In this document: piece after piece, positions 1-6,935 of the stretch
How the letters are laid out: each line of letters opens with the position of its first letter
Numbering within the stretch: position 1 is the stretch's first letter
From: Anaerolineae bacterium
GTDB taxonomy: Bacteria; Chloroflexota; Anaerolineae; Anaerolineales; Anaerolineaceae
Length of the DNA: 12,821 nt
NCBI GenBank assembly: GCA_016213455.1
Contig: JACRAG010000342.1
Location: forward strand, 1-12,821
Reading direction: 5' to 3'
The notes under the pieces: generated by a model
The model's database searches: none
The model's input: the letters and a program-made list of their open reading frames with translations, nothing else
What the model was told of the DNA's origin: nothing
Program-made: the position numbers and the translations under genes

Positions 1-1926
1 ATAATCGATGTTTTCAGGTATTAAGGCAACCGCCCGCTTCAAGCAGGGCAAGGCGTCCGCAGTCATCCCACCTTCGAGCAGCATCTCACCCAGCCGGTAA
101 TGCAGTTCGGCTGATTGAGGAGCGGACAGAACCGCAGCCCGCAAGGTCTCCAGCGCAGCCCGCTTGTCGCTGGCATTCTCATAGTGATTTGCCAGAGCCA
201 ACCACCACTCTGCCTGCTCAGGGGAGATCAAGGTCGCCCGGTTCAGATGCACGACTGCATCTTCGGATCGACCCTGTTGAACCCGCGTCAATCCCAGCAA
301 TCCATGCGCAGCACCCAAATCTTCCTGCTCGCGCAGCAGCTGCTCACACACCTCGGCTGCCACTTCCAATTCGTTCGATTTCATTGCCGACCGGGCCAAC
401 TCTATCCGGTCGTTGACATCAGCTTCGAGGCTCTCGCTGGTCACTTCCTTGTAGAACCGGTAAGCTTGCGGCCACTCATTCATCAGGCTGTGCAAGCGGG
501 CAAGGTTGCGCCGGTAACCAAGCTGCTCCGGCGCCAGGAAAGCAGCGCTTGCAGCCAATTCCTTGGCGCGCTTCAAATCACCCGATTTCTGACACAGATC
601 AGAGACCGTACTCAACAGCTCCACGTTTGCGGGTGCCAGACAGAGCTCCTGTTCGCCAATCGCCAGGGCTTCTTCTTTCGCACCCAACTCATCCAGAATG
701 TGAATGACCCGGACAACATCCCACTGATTGACAAATTCAGTCGGAACATATCCGTTGGAAGTGGCAGAAATGAATTCATTAGCCGCCTTGCGAGCCTGTT
801 CACGAGCTTTTCCAGGCTGCACATCTTTGATCCACTCCGCTGACAGAATTTCAAAGAGTGGAGCGCCGTGTGTCGGCATGGATGAAACCCGTTCGCTCTT
901 TTCGACTTTACTGACCAGGAAACTGGCTTCATGGAGGATGGATTTCGCCGTCTTTACCGGATGATCGACCGAGAGCCACCCTAGCGTTCCCACGGTTTTC
1001 TCACCCAACTCGGCAGCTTGCAGTTGAATACCTTTCTGGAAAATATCCAACATCTTCCCGGCTCGATCGAGTGAGCGCAAGGCTTCGGGCAAATTGCCTT
1101 CGACAGAGCGCAACATGGCGGTTTGCTGCATTCGTACCGCTTCAGCTGCCAGCTCTTCAACCGTCATGAGTTGTTTCTCTTCATCCACCGCGCCAGGCAT
1201 AGTGGATTGGTCCAGATAATCCACCACCGCAAATGCAGCCACGGCATCACCGCCCTTGCGCTTGATCAAGCGCAACAGACGGGTCTGCTTTCCAATTTCG
1301 ATGGTCCCCATAAGTTTAGATAAACGCCCACCGACAAGCTGTTCATCATCAGGCTGGGTCAGGAAATAATGCGAGACCCAATCCAAACCGGCTTCGCCAA
1401 AAGCAGATCCCACCAACGATTCGAACAATTCTGCCTGGTTAGGCACAAATCCCAACAAACAGGCAACCACCGTCCGCCAGAGCGTTGCCGATAAAGCGCG
1501 GATTCCGGCAGGGCTTGTCAATAATTCGTCCACCATGCCTGCCCAGGAACCCGTCAGCCGGCGGCGTTCACGCAATGCCAGCGCCAGCAAACAGGCCTCT
1601 TGCAAACCTGACGCCCCGGTCCCACGTTTACGCACCTCTTCGTACGTACGCACAGCCAGGTGGCGTAAATTGGCATCCAGGGGCTGCATTGGCAGCGTGG
1701 TCAACTTTGCCCCAAGTTCTTTTTGATTGATCGCAATTAATGACAATGCGGCAGGCGTCCAATTATTCGCCTGACCGCCAAGACGATCAATTGCCATGGT
1801 AGCGAATGTTTCGTCGTCCAGCGCTTTCCACACCAGTTCATCCTGGCGCAGCGAGGCGACGACCCGCGCCAGAATCACAGGAGGAAATGTCTGCCTTAAT
1901 AAAGATAAGAACAACTCACTGGCCAT
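1..1926 (-). CDS. Large TPR-repeat protein, C-terminus cut by window edge
   Basis: An open frame runs without a stop from the ATG at 1926 to the left edge, giving 642 residues; the C-terminus lies outside the window. Residues 1-240 or so are mostly helical, with no motif I recognise. Around 255-300 there is a TPR-like helical pair (EAVRMQQTAMLRSVEGNLPEA). From about residue 400 to the edge the protein is a run of tetratricopeptide-like units, for example EDLGAAHGLLGLTRVQQGRS, then AEWWLALANHYENASDKRAA and SAELHYRLGEMLLEGGMTAD, each about 34 residues apart. No signal peptide or membrane helix is evident, so it is probably cytosolic and a protein-interaction scaffold (inference). Its start lies 12 bases after the stop of the small membrane protein, with GCGAGG just upstream, so the two form one operon under the sigma-54 promoter at 2299-2313. 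Specific function unknown. Confidence 0.85.
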   Translation of the reverse strand, partial: MASELFLSLLRQTFPPVILARVVASLRQDELVWKALDDETFATMAIDRLGGQANNWTPAALSLIAINQKELGAKLTTLPMQPLDANLRHLAVRTYEEVRKRGTGASGLQEACLLALALRERRRLTGSWAGMVDELLTSPAGIRALSATLWRTVVACLLGFVPNQAELFESLVGSAFGEAGLDWVSHYFLTQPDDEQLVGGRLSKLMGTIEIGKQTRLLRLIKRKGGDAVAAFAVVDYLDQSTMPGAVDEEKQLMTVEELAAEAVRMQQTAMLRSVEGNLPEALRSLDRAGKMLDIFQKGIQLQAAELGEKTVGTLGWLSVDHPVKTAKSILHEASFLVSKVEKSERVSSMPTHGAPLFEILSAEWIKDVQPGKAREQARKAANEFISATSNGYVPTEFVNQWDVVRVIHILDELGAKEEALAIGEQELCLAPANVELLSTVSDLCQKSGDLKRAKELAASAAFLAPEQLGYRRNLARLHSLMNEWPQAYRFYKEVTSESLEADVNDRIELARSAMKSNELEVAAEVCEQLLREQEDLGAAHGLLGLTRVQQGRSEDAVVHLNRATLISPEQAEWWLALANHYENASDKRAALETLRAAVLSAPQSAELHYRLGEMLLEGGMTADALPCLKRAVALIPENIDY

Positions 1927-1938
1927 AAAACCTCGCAA

Positions 1939-2259
1939 TTAAAGCTGTTGAATCAGGTAAAAAGAGCCCGCGAACAAGAAAAACCCCACTATCACCAAAA
2001 ATACACCTACACCGGTAGTGGTGCGGACCAGCTGGTTCAGCGCATCCAGTAATGCTGATGCGTTACCTACCAGCCCTGAGACTTCTTCGGCGATCCCTTT
2101 TTGAGCAAGGCGCACAGTCTGGTCAGCCAGTTTCTGCACATCTTTGCTGGAAACGCGGAACACCAGCACGAGGATTCCAGCCGCCATCGAAATGACGCCT
2201 AAAATCATCATCACGGCTGCCATCGCAAGAATGAATTGATCTACACCAAGGGAAATCAT
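1939..2259 (-). CDS. Small two-helix membrane protein, unknown function
   Basis: This 106-residue protein has two clear hydrophobic segments, about residues 9-35 (rich in A, M, I, L, V) and 80-103. They are separated by an amphipathic, probably helical stretch (about 38-75, with RVSSKDVQKLADQTVRLAQK). The layout is a hairpin membrane protein with a helical loop, or two helices joined by a coiled linker. I do not recognise the family. The ATG at 2259 has a strong Shine-Dalgarno sequence (AGGAGG at 2269-2264, 4 bases from the ATG), and that sequence sits in the 3' arm of a long hairpin. It is the first gene after a -24/-12 sigma-54 promoter and is followed 12 bases later by the TPR gene. It may anchor or recruit the TPR protein at the membrane (inference from adjacency only). 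Confidence 0.85.
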   Translation of the reverse strand: MISLGVDQFILAMAAVMMILGVISMAAGILVLVFRVSSKDVQKLADQTVRLAQKGIAEEVSGLVGNASALLDALNQLVRTTTGVGVFLVIVGFFLFAGSFYLIQQL

Positions 2260-2295
2260 ATCGCCTCCTGAAAGATTGTTCTCTCAAGAGGCGAT
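2260..2295 (-). promoter_or_regulatory. 16-bp hairpin sequestering the RBS of the membrane-protein gene
   Basis: On the minus strand RNA the 5' arm AUCGCCUCUUGAGAGA (2295-2280) pairs with the 3' arm UCUUUCAGGAGGCGAU (2275-2260) around a 4-base loop, ACAA. All 16 positions pair, 14 as Watson-Crick and two as G-U. The 3' arm contains the AGGAGG Shine-Dalgarno sequence and abuts the ATG at 2259. The start site predicted from the sigma-54 promoter (about 2287) falls in the middle of the 5' arm, so a sigma-54 transcript would lack the outer eight pairs. No U-tract follows, so it is not a typical intrinsic terminator. As DNA it is also a near-palindrome and could be an operator. The pairing is seen directly; the regulatory role is inferred. 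Confidence 0.7.
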
Positions 2296-2298
2296 GAT

Positions 2299-2313
2299 GC
2301 AAGTTGTGTGCCA
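2299..2313 (-). promoter_or_regulatory. Sigma-54 (-24/-12) promoter of membrane-protein/TPR operon
   Basis: The minus strand reads TGGCACACAACTTGCA from 2313 to 2298. It matches the RpoN consensus TGGCAC-N5-TTGCW with exact GG-N10-GC spacing (GG at 2312-2311, GC at 2300-2299). Transcription should start near 2287, leaving a leader of roughly 28 bases before the ATG at 2259. It begins 13 bases past the stop codon of the sigma-54 activator gene. A copy with one base different lies upstream of rpoN. Confidence 0.85.
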
Positions 2314-2325
2314 GGCCGGTCAGAC

Positions 2326-3483
2326 TCAGTCCAGGTCAGGCAAATCAGCCAGGTCGATCACCTCGCCATTGCAAAACAGCATGGCTCGTTCAATGGAATT
2401 GCTTAACTCGCGAATATTTCCCGGCCAGCGATACTCAATCATCTTCTCCATCGCGCGTGGAGTCACGTCGCGAACATTCATCCCCTGCTGAGCATTGCAT
2501 TTCCGCACAAAATATCCGACCAGCTCGGGAATATCTTCTTTTCGATCGCGAAGCGCTGGAAGATGCAGGTCCACCACCTTGAGTCGATAATACAGGTCTT
2601 CCCGAAAGTTGCCATCTTTAATGCCGGTCTTCAAATTGCGGTTTGACGCTGCCAGCACCTGCACATCTACCCGGATCAGCACCGTGCCGCCCACCCGGCG
2701 CAACGCGCGCTCTTCCAAAACACGCAGCAGCTTGGCCTGCATGTCCAGCGGCATGGATGATATTTCGTCCAGGAACAACACGCCGCCATCCGCAACTTCC
2801 ATCAGTCCATGCTTTTTCCGATCAGCTCCCGTAAACGCACCAGCCTCATACCCAAACAATTCAGCTTCCAGCATGGTCGGTTGAATGGCAGCGCAGTTGA
2901 TGGCGATGAACGGCTTGGACGATCGCGGACCAGACTGGTGGATGAACTTGGCCAGCACTTCTTTTCCGGTTCCCGTTTCACCCGTGACCAGCACCGACAC
3001 GGAGGCGGTCGCTGCTCGCTGCGCCATGTTGATCACCTGCTTCATCGCAAGGCTGTTGCCGGTGATGAAGTCTCGTGTCTTTTGCACCTGACGAAAGTGC
3101 TGAAGTTCACGTCGCATGGAGACCAATTCATTTGCCCGCTGAATGGATTTCTCCAATTGCACATATTGAATCGGCTTCGTCAGAAAGTCGTGTGCGCCAT
3201 TCTTCATGGCATCGACGGCCATTTCAATGTCGCCGTGAGCCGTCATCAGGATGATGGGCGGGCGCGACGGCATGGATGCCGTTTCATACAACAAGTTTGG
3301 GCCATAACCATCCGGGAGTTGAACATCCAGAAGAACCAGCTCTGCGCTGTTCTTCGTTAAATTCTCACGCGCTTCTGCCAGCGTACCTACGCCGGAGACT
3401 TCGTAACCACGGGCAGCCAGGTAATTCTCCGTGTTTTTGCGAAAAGACTCTTCGTCATCGACAATCAATATGGTTAAACTCAT
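2326..3483 (-). CDS. NtrC-class sigma-54 response regulator lacking DNA-binding domain
   Basis: This 385-residue activator has two of the three usual NtrC domains. The receiver (about 1-120) has the acidic pair D9/D10, phospho-acceptor D53 in LLDVQLPDG, T81 and K103. The AAA+ domain (about 138-370) has Walker A GETGTGKE (168-175), the sigma-54-contacting GAFTGA loop (215-220), Walker B GVLFLDE (234-240) and WPGNIREL (353-360). The protein stops at residue 385, just after the AAA+ lid, where family members usually continue with a Fis-type helix-turn-helix of some 60-80 residues. The stop is followed by the next promoter, so there is no room for a frameshifted remnant. Family knowledge: it remodels sigma-54 holoenzyme using ATP once phosphorylated. 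Its ATG overlaps the kinase stop (ATGA), making that kinase the evident partner. H. pylori FlgR is a precedent for activation without DNA binding. Confidence 0.95.
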   Translation of the reverse strand: MSLTILIVDDEESFRKNTENYLAARGYEVSGVGTLAEARENLTKNSAELVLLDVQLPDGYGPNLLYETASMPSRPPIILMTAHGDIEMAVDAMKNGAHDFLTKPIQYVQLEKSIQRANELVSMRRELQHFRQVQKTRDFITGNSLAMKQVINMAQRAATASVSVLVTGETGTGKEVLAKFIHQSGPRSSKPFIAINCAAIQPTMLEAELFGYEAGAFTGADRKKHGLMEVADGGVLFLDEISSMPLDMQAKLLRVLEERALRRVGGTVLIRVDVQVLAASNRNLKTGIKDGNFREDLYYRLKVVDLHLPALRDRKEDIPELVGYFVRKCNAQQGMNVRDVTPRAMEKMIEYRWPGNIRELSNSIERAMLFCNGEVIDLADLPDLD

Positions 3484-5432
3484 TCTTCTTCTCCGTTGTG
3501 AGCCTGCAAGGTAACTTCAAACATGGTTCCGCCCGGGAAACTGCTAACATCGATGGTGCCGTGATGCGCCGTGACAATACGTTTGGTGATCGCCAGGCCC
3601 AAACCGGTTCCGCTGGTTTTGTGGGTGACAAAGGGCTCAAAAATACGATCTCTGATCTCATCTGGAATACCGGGTCCGTCATCCGAAACGGTGATGGACA
3701 CCTGCGGCTTGTTGGGAATGGTGTGCTTGGGCCCGACATGCAAAGCCAGGCTTCCACCCTGCTTGCTCATAGCTTCGACGGCATTGGTGATTAAATTGGT
3801 AAAAACCTGCTCCAACCCACGCGGATCTGCGTAGGCATTGGGAGTATTCTCCTCAACATTCAAAAACGAAGTCACATTCACTTTGTTAAAGCGTGGGCGC
3901 CAGCGGTCCAGCATGCGCCGTAAGAACATCTCCATATCGACTGGCTCAAAGCGATATTGAGTGTTGCGCGAGAAATTTAAGACCGATTCCATCTGGTGAA
4001 TTAAGCGATTACAGTCAGTCTGCATGCGTCCCAGGTTTTCTTGATTGGGATCATTTTCAGGCAGGGTTGCCGCCAGTAGTTGAACGCCGGAATAAATATT
4101 ATTCAACGGGTTACGCACTTCATGGGCAAACACCGCGGTTACTTCACCCAGAATCGCGCGCTGTTCCAATTGCTGAGTCCGGTTGCGAATATCTTCCGTC
4201 TCAGATACGTCTGACACCAGCACCGCCACAGCCGTAATGTTCCCTTCCTTGCCCACCGGAACGGTTTGGATATGCGCCGGGAATAGAGCACCGGCTCGCC
4301 GGTGCAGGGACACATTGCCAAAATTGTGGGTCGGAATTCCCCGTAAGGCGGCTTCTAATGCTGGAACCAGGCCCTCGGCGCCGATCAATACGTTTTCAAT
4401 ACGCGTACCTTTAACCTCACGATCGGCATATCCCAACATCCATTCCGCCGCGGGGTTCATCGCCAACAAATCAAACTTTGGGTTGACAATCAGAATTCCT
4501 TCATGCGCACTCTCAATCACCACGTTTGCGATGCTCAAATGCTGCGCAAGTTCATCAATTTCACGCCGCAAAGCCTCGGCAAGAAAGTGATTTTCAAAGA
4601 AGCGGCTGATCTGCGCGCCGATAAGCTCAATATGCTGTAAGTATTCATCGTCCAGATCACCGCAACCGGCCGAGACAATCAATCCAAACCATTTTCCAGC
4701 AGAACCTAACGGAGTAGAGAGGAAATTGGTTTTATTACACCGGTATACAACCTGGTGTAAATCCGTCACCAGCCGCCTCCCGCTTTTCCACATGGAAGGA
4801 CGGGATAGACGGATCAGGTTAGTCGATGAGATGTATGAAGGAAAAATCTCCGGGTCACCGCTTTCGGCCAACTTGATCAATTGTGGATTGGACGCATCTG
4901 CCTGATAAAGCGCCACATTTTCCATTTCCAATGTGAGCCTGACCAACTCAGCCATCTCGCAAATGGATGCTCCAAGGTCGTCATCGACAGAATAGCCTGA
5001 AAATTTCAATAAGAGCGATTGAACTGCTGCCCGCAGAAATTCAATACGATTGTCGATTTGCTTCCGCTCTTCCATCAGGAGGACATAGAGCCGTTGATCT
5101 CCATCGATTCCCTTGCTGGAACAATCAACCGATACCAATCGCCCATTCTTATCTCTTAAGGAAGCAGGTTCATTCTCCAAAATGGGCAGGATCTTTTCAT
5201 CAACATCGACGAGCAAGTTTACAATCTTTGCTCCTTCCATGTCGTTGGCAACATAACCGCTCATCGAAAGAAATGCTGCGTTTGCTCCCCAAACCTGACC
5301 TGTCTTTCGATCGACCAATAGGGCAGGTTTCTCCACCCATTGAATCAGGGATTTAAATGCAACAAGTCCGCCTGGCTGCTTATTAAGCCAGGGGAAAGGT
5401 AAACCTTGTTGAGAGAGATTAAAATTGGTCAT
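3480..5432 (-). CDS. Soluble PAS-GAF-PAS sensor histidine kinase (NtrB/AtoS type)
   Basis: This 650-residue kinase has no transmembrane segment or signal peptide, so it senses a cytoplasmic cue. Domains by eye are a PAS (about 25-120), a GAF-like region (about 140-285), a second PAS (about 298-410), HisKA with phospho-acceptor H437 in FAHEVRNPL, and an HATPase_c domain. The last has an N-box ([11 protein letters not shown], 545-555), DDGPGIP (584-590), FEPFVT (599-604) and GTGLGLAI (608-615). HEVRNPL and the DDGPGIP form are typical of kinases paired with sigma-54 activators. The gene starts 7 bases after the rpoN stop and overlaps the activator gene by 4 bases, so sigma factor, kinase and regulator should be co-transcribed. 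No Shine-Dalgarno sequence sits at normal distance from this ATG; AAGGAG (5455-5450) is 17 bases away, with a 3-codon ORF between. The ligand is unknown. Confidence 0.95.
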   Translation of the reverse strand: MTNFNLSQQGLPFPWLNKQPGGLVAFKSLIQWVEKPALLVDRKTGQVWGANAAFLSMSGYVANDMEGAKIVNLLVDVDEKILPILENEPASLRDKNGRLVSVDCSSKGIDGDQRLYVLLMEERKQIDNRIEFLRAAVQSLLLKFSGYSVDDDLGASICEMAELVRLTLEMENVALYQADASNPQLIKLAESGDPEIFPSYISSTNLIRLSRPSMWKSGRRLVTDLHQVVYRCNKTNFLSTPLGSAGKWFGLIVSAGCGDLDDEYLQHIELIGAQISRFFENHFLAEALRREIDELAQHLSIANVVIESAHEGILIVNPKFDLLAMNPAAEWMLGYADREVKGTRIENVLIGAEGLVPALEAALRGIPTHNFGNVSLHRRAGALFPAHIQTVPVGKEGNITAVAVLVSDVSETEDIRNRTQQLEQRAILGEVTAVFAHEVRNPLNNIYSGVQLLAATLPENDPNQENLGRMQTDCNRLIHQMESVLNFSRNTQYRFEPVDMEMFLRRMLDRWRPRFNKVNVTSFLNVEENTPNAYADPRGLEQVFTNLITNAVEAMSKQGGSLALHVGPKHTIPNKPQVSITVSDDGPGIPDEIRDRIFEPFVTHKTSGTGLGLAITKRIVTAHHGTIDVSSFPGGTMFEVTLQAHNGEEE

Positions 5433-5440
5433 TTCTTCAT
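5429..5440 (-). other. Three-codon ORF bridging rpoN stop and kinase start
   Basis: The rpoN stop overlaps an ATG (TGATG), which opens the frame ATG AAG AAA TGA. That TGA in turn overlaps the kinase start (ATGA). AAGGAG at 5455-5450, inside the end of rpoN, lies 9 bases before this tiny ORF but 17 bases before the kinase ATG. A ribosome may therefore load on the mini-ORF and re-initiate at the kinase. The bases are plain; the role is inference and may be chance. Confidence 0.3.
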
Positions 5441-6840
5441 CAGCACGGTCTCCTTAAATTCGCCGGGAGAATACCTTCCATCGCCCGATACTTGGCTACC
5501 GTACGCCTTGCCACATCATACCCTTTTTCAGAGAGGAGCGCCACCAATTCTGAATCACTAAATGGGTGGTTTTCCTGGTCGATGATTTCCTTCAATGCCA
5601 TGCGCGCGCTCAAGCTACGGTCGAAAAATTCGGAGAGCGGGATGATCCGTCCATTGGGAAGTTGAACCGCTTTGTTCGCCACTGCACGCGAAATGGTCGA
5701 CTCGTGCACACCCAATTCCTTTGACAAAGCGGCTCGAGTGATGGGCTTTAAGTGCTTTTCGCCCCGCAGGATAAAGTCACGCTGCGCCAGGGCAATTTTG
5801 TGCATCAAGCGCTGCATGGTATGGTTGCGCTGCTGCAGGCACTTCACAAACAGGGAGGCTCGCTCCATATCTTCCTTCATATTCTCTTTTTGGTCGCTCG
5901 ATGCCTCAGAAACGGCCTGCCGATACAACGGATTGACCCGCAGCGTCCCCCAAATGGGAAATAGAATCTCAATCACCAGCTGGCAATCGTCATGATCACC
6001 CAGCCGGGAGACGATGATATCAGGCCGGTAATAAACCTGCGTCTGGGGACCGGCAGGCTGGCGCACATCGCCCCAGAAAGACCGCCCTGGGAAGGGGTTC
6101 AAATTTTCGCCGATAAATTTAGCGAGATCGCGCACGCGCTCAGCCGTAATACCGATCCGGCGCGCCAGCTCATTGTATTGGCGGCGGCTCAACAAGTCCA
6201 ACCCTGCATCGATCACCTGGTCAGCGTATTCCGGTACAGATCCGCTTTCTTTGAGCACTTCCAATTGCACCCGCAGCGCATCCTGAGTGGTGGACGAACC
6301 AACACCCACCGGGTCTGCCCGCTGAATGATCCGTTGTATCGCCTCGACCCGACTGACCGGCACATGATAATACATGGCGACTTCCATCAACGCGACATCC
6401 AGCAAACCATCTTCGTTCAGGTGGGTCAACAAATGGGCAGCGATACGCCGGTCTTCCGGTGCAATATCCGGTGTGATTTGCCGGAAGACATAAGTCGCCA
6501 GGTCTTCCACCAAAGCCGAACCCGCGTCGTCCCGGTCTTCTTCGGCTTCACTCGGACCAAATCCAGACACAATTTCCCGGGTGGAGACAAATACAATTGG
6601 CTCCCCATCAGCCACATTGGCTGGACGACTGCATACCGGGCAAACACCACCGTCGCGGATCAGCCGGTGACAGGTCGGACAGCGAATTTCATCCAACATT
6701 TCAAGCGCAGGGTTTTGCGCAAGTTCAGCATCAATCTGTTCTTGCAGCTCATTGGATGTTAAACTCAAGAGCGTCATCGTCTGAGCCAGATGAGCGGTCG
6801 TGAGCGGTCGAATGGTATGGACAGGAATGTGTTGGAACAT
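5440..6840 (-). CDS. rpoN: RNA polymerase sigma-54 factor with zinc-ribbon-like insert
   Basis: The 466-residue product is sigma-54, which directs RNA polymerase to -24/-12 promoters and needs an AAA+ activator to open DNA. Region I is residues 1-48 or so, including ELQEQIDAELAQNPALE. The core-binding region spans about 105-260, with HLNEDGLLD and RADPVGVGS. The helix-turn-helix is at about 367-406 (ALSKELGVHESTISRAVANK). The C-terminal RpoN box reads ARRTVAKYR (444-452). Between region I and the core-binding region, where many homologues have an acidic linker, there are two cysteine pairs, C54/C57 and C67/C70 (CPTC and CPVC), resembling a zinc ribbon. The gene has no classic Shine-Dalgarno sequence, only a GGGGTGGG stretch close to the ATG. 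It is first in an operon with the kinase and activator and has its own sigma-54 promoter upstream, pointing to autoactivation. Confidence 0.96.
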   Translation of the reverse strand: MFQHIPVHTIRPLTTAHLAQTMTLLSLTSNELQEQIDAELAQNPALEMLDEIRCPTCHRLIRDGGVCPVCSRPANVADGEPIVFVSTREIVSGFGPSEAEEDRDDAGSALVEDLATYVFRQITPDIAPEDRRIAAHLLTHLNEDGLLDVALMEVAMYYHVPVSRVEAIQRIIQRADPVGVGSSTTQDALRVQLEVLKESGSVPEYADQVIDAGLDLLSRRQYNELARRIGITAERVRDLAKFIGENLNPFPGRSFWGDVRQPAGPQTQVYYRPDIIVSRLGDHDDCQLVIEILFPIWGTLRVNPLYRQAVSEASSDQKENMKEDMERASLFVKCLQQRNHTMQRLMHKIALAQRDFILRGEKHLKPITRAALSKELGVHESTISRAVANKAVQLPNGRIIPLSEFFDRSLSARMALKEIIDQENHPFSDSELVALLSEKGYDVARRTVAKYRAMEGILPANLRRPC

Positions 6841-6858
6841 GGAGACCCACCCCAGGAA

Positions 6859-6887
6859 AGTATAGCGTTGATATACGAATGATGCAA
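6859..6887 (-). promoter_or_regulatory. Possible housekeeping promoter for rpoN overlapping the -12 element
   Basis: On the minus strand TTGCAT (6887-6882) and TATACT (6864-6859) are separated by exactly 17 bases. TATACT matches the -10 consensus at 5 of 6 positions, while the -35 match is only 3 of 6. The -35 hexamer is the same DNA as the -12 element of the sigma-54 promoter. Such a promoter could supply basal sigma-54 before autoactivation. This is weak evidence from sequence resemblance only. Confidence 0.35.
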
Positions 6888-6898
6888 GTTTTGTGCCA
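6883..6898 (-). promoter_or_regulatory. Sigma-54 (-24/-12) promoter of rpoN operon
   Basis: The minus strand reads TGGCACAAAACTTGCA from 6898 to 6883, with GG at 6897-6896 and GC at 6885-6884 (GG-N10-GC), a near-perfect RpoN site. Start of transcription is expected near 6872, about 32 bases before the rpoN ATG. The flanking 22 bases (6900-6879) match those at 2315-2294 with a single difference. The position means sigma-54 would transcribe its own gene together with its kinase and activator. Confidence 0.85.
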
Positions 6899-6918
6899 GG
6901 TCGAAATCCATGGTTTGA

Positions 6919-6927
6919 TGGTAAAAT
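6919..6927 (+). promoter_or_regulatory. Extended -10 promoter of trmFO
   Basis: TGG followed by TAAAAT (6922-6927) fits an extended -10 element (TGN-TATAAT) with 5 of 6 matches in the hexamer. No good -35 is visible 17 bases upstream. The expected start at about 6934-6936 coincides with the trmFO ATG at 6936, and no Shine-Dalgarno sequence is present, so the mRNA is probably leaderless. It lies 21 bases from the divergent rpoN sigma-54 promoter. Confidence 0.5.
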
Positions 6928-6935
6928 CCTGACTT

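Noticed and set aside
115..843. Long plus-strand ORF opposite the TPR gene
   Set aside because: It lies antisense to the continuous 642-codon TPR frame, its translation is low in normal protein features, and no Shine-Dalgarno sequence or family motif supports it.
2260..2295. Hairpin read as an intrinsic terminator for the rpoN operon
   Set aside because: The stem is strong but is followed by AUGAUUUCCC and not a U-tract, and its 3' arm is the ribosome site of the next gene; attenuation cannot be fully excluded.
6860..6876. Short inverted repeat GTATA/TATAC in the rpoN leader
   Set aside because: Only five A/T-rich pairs with a 7-base loop, partly upstream of the predicted start; not comparable with the hairpin at 2260-2295.
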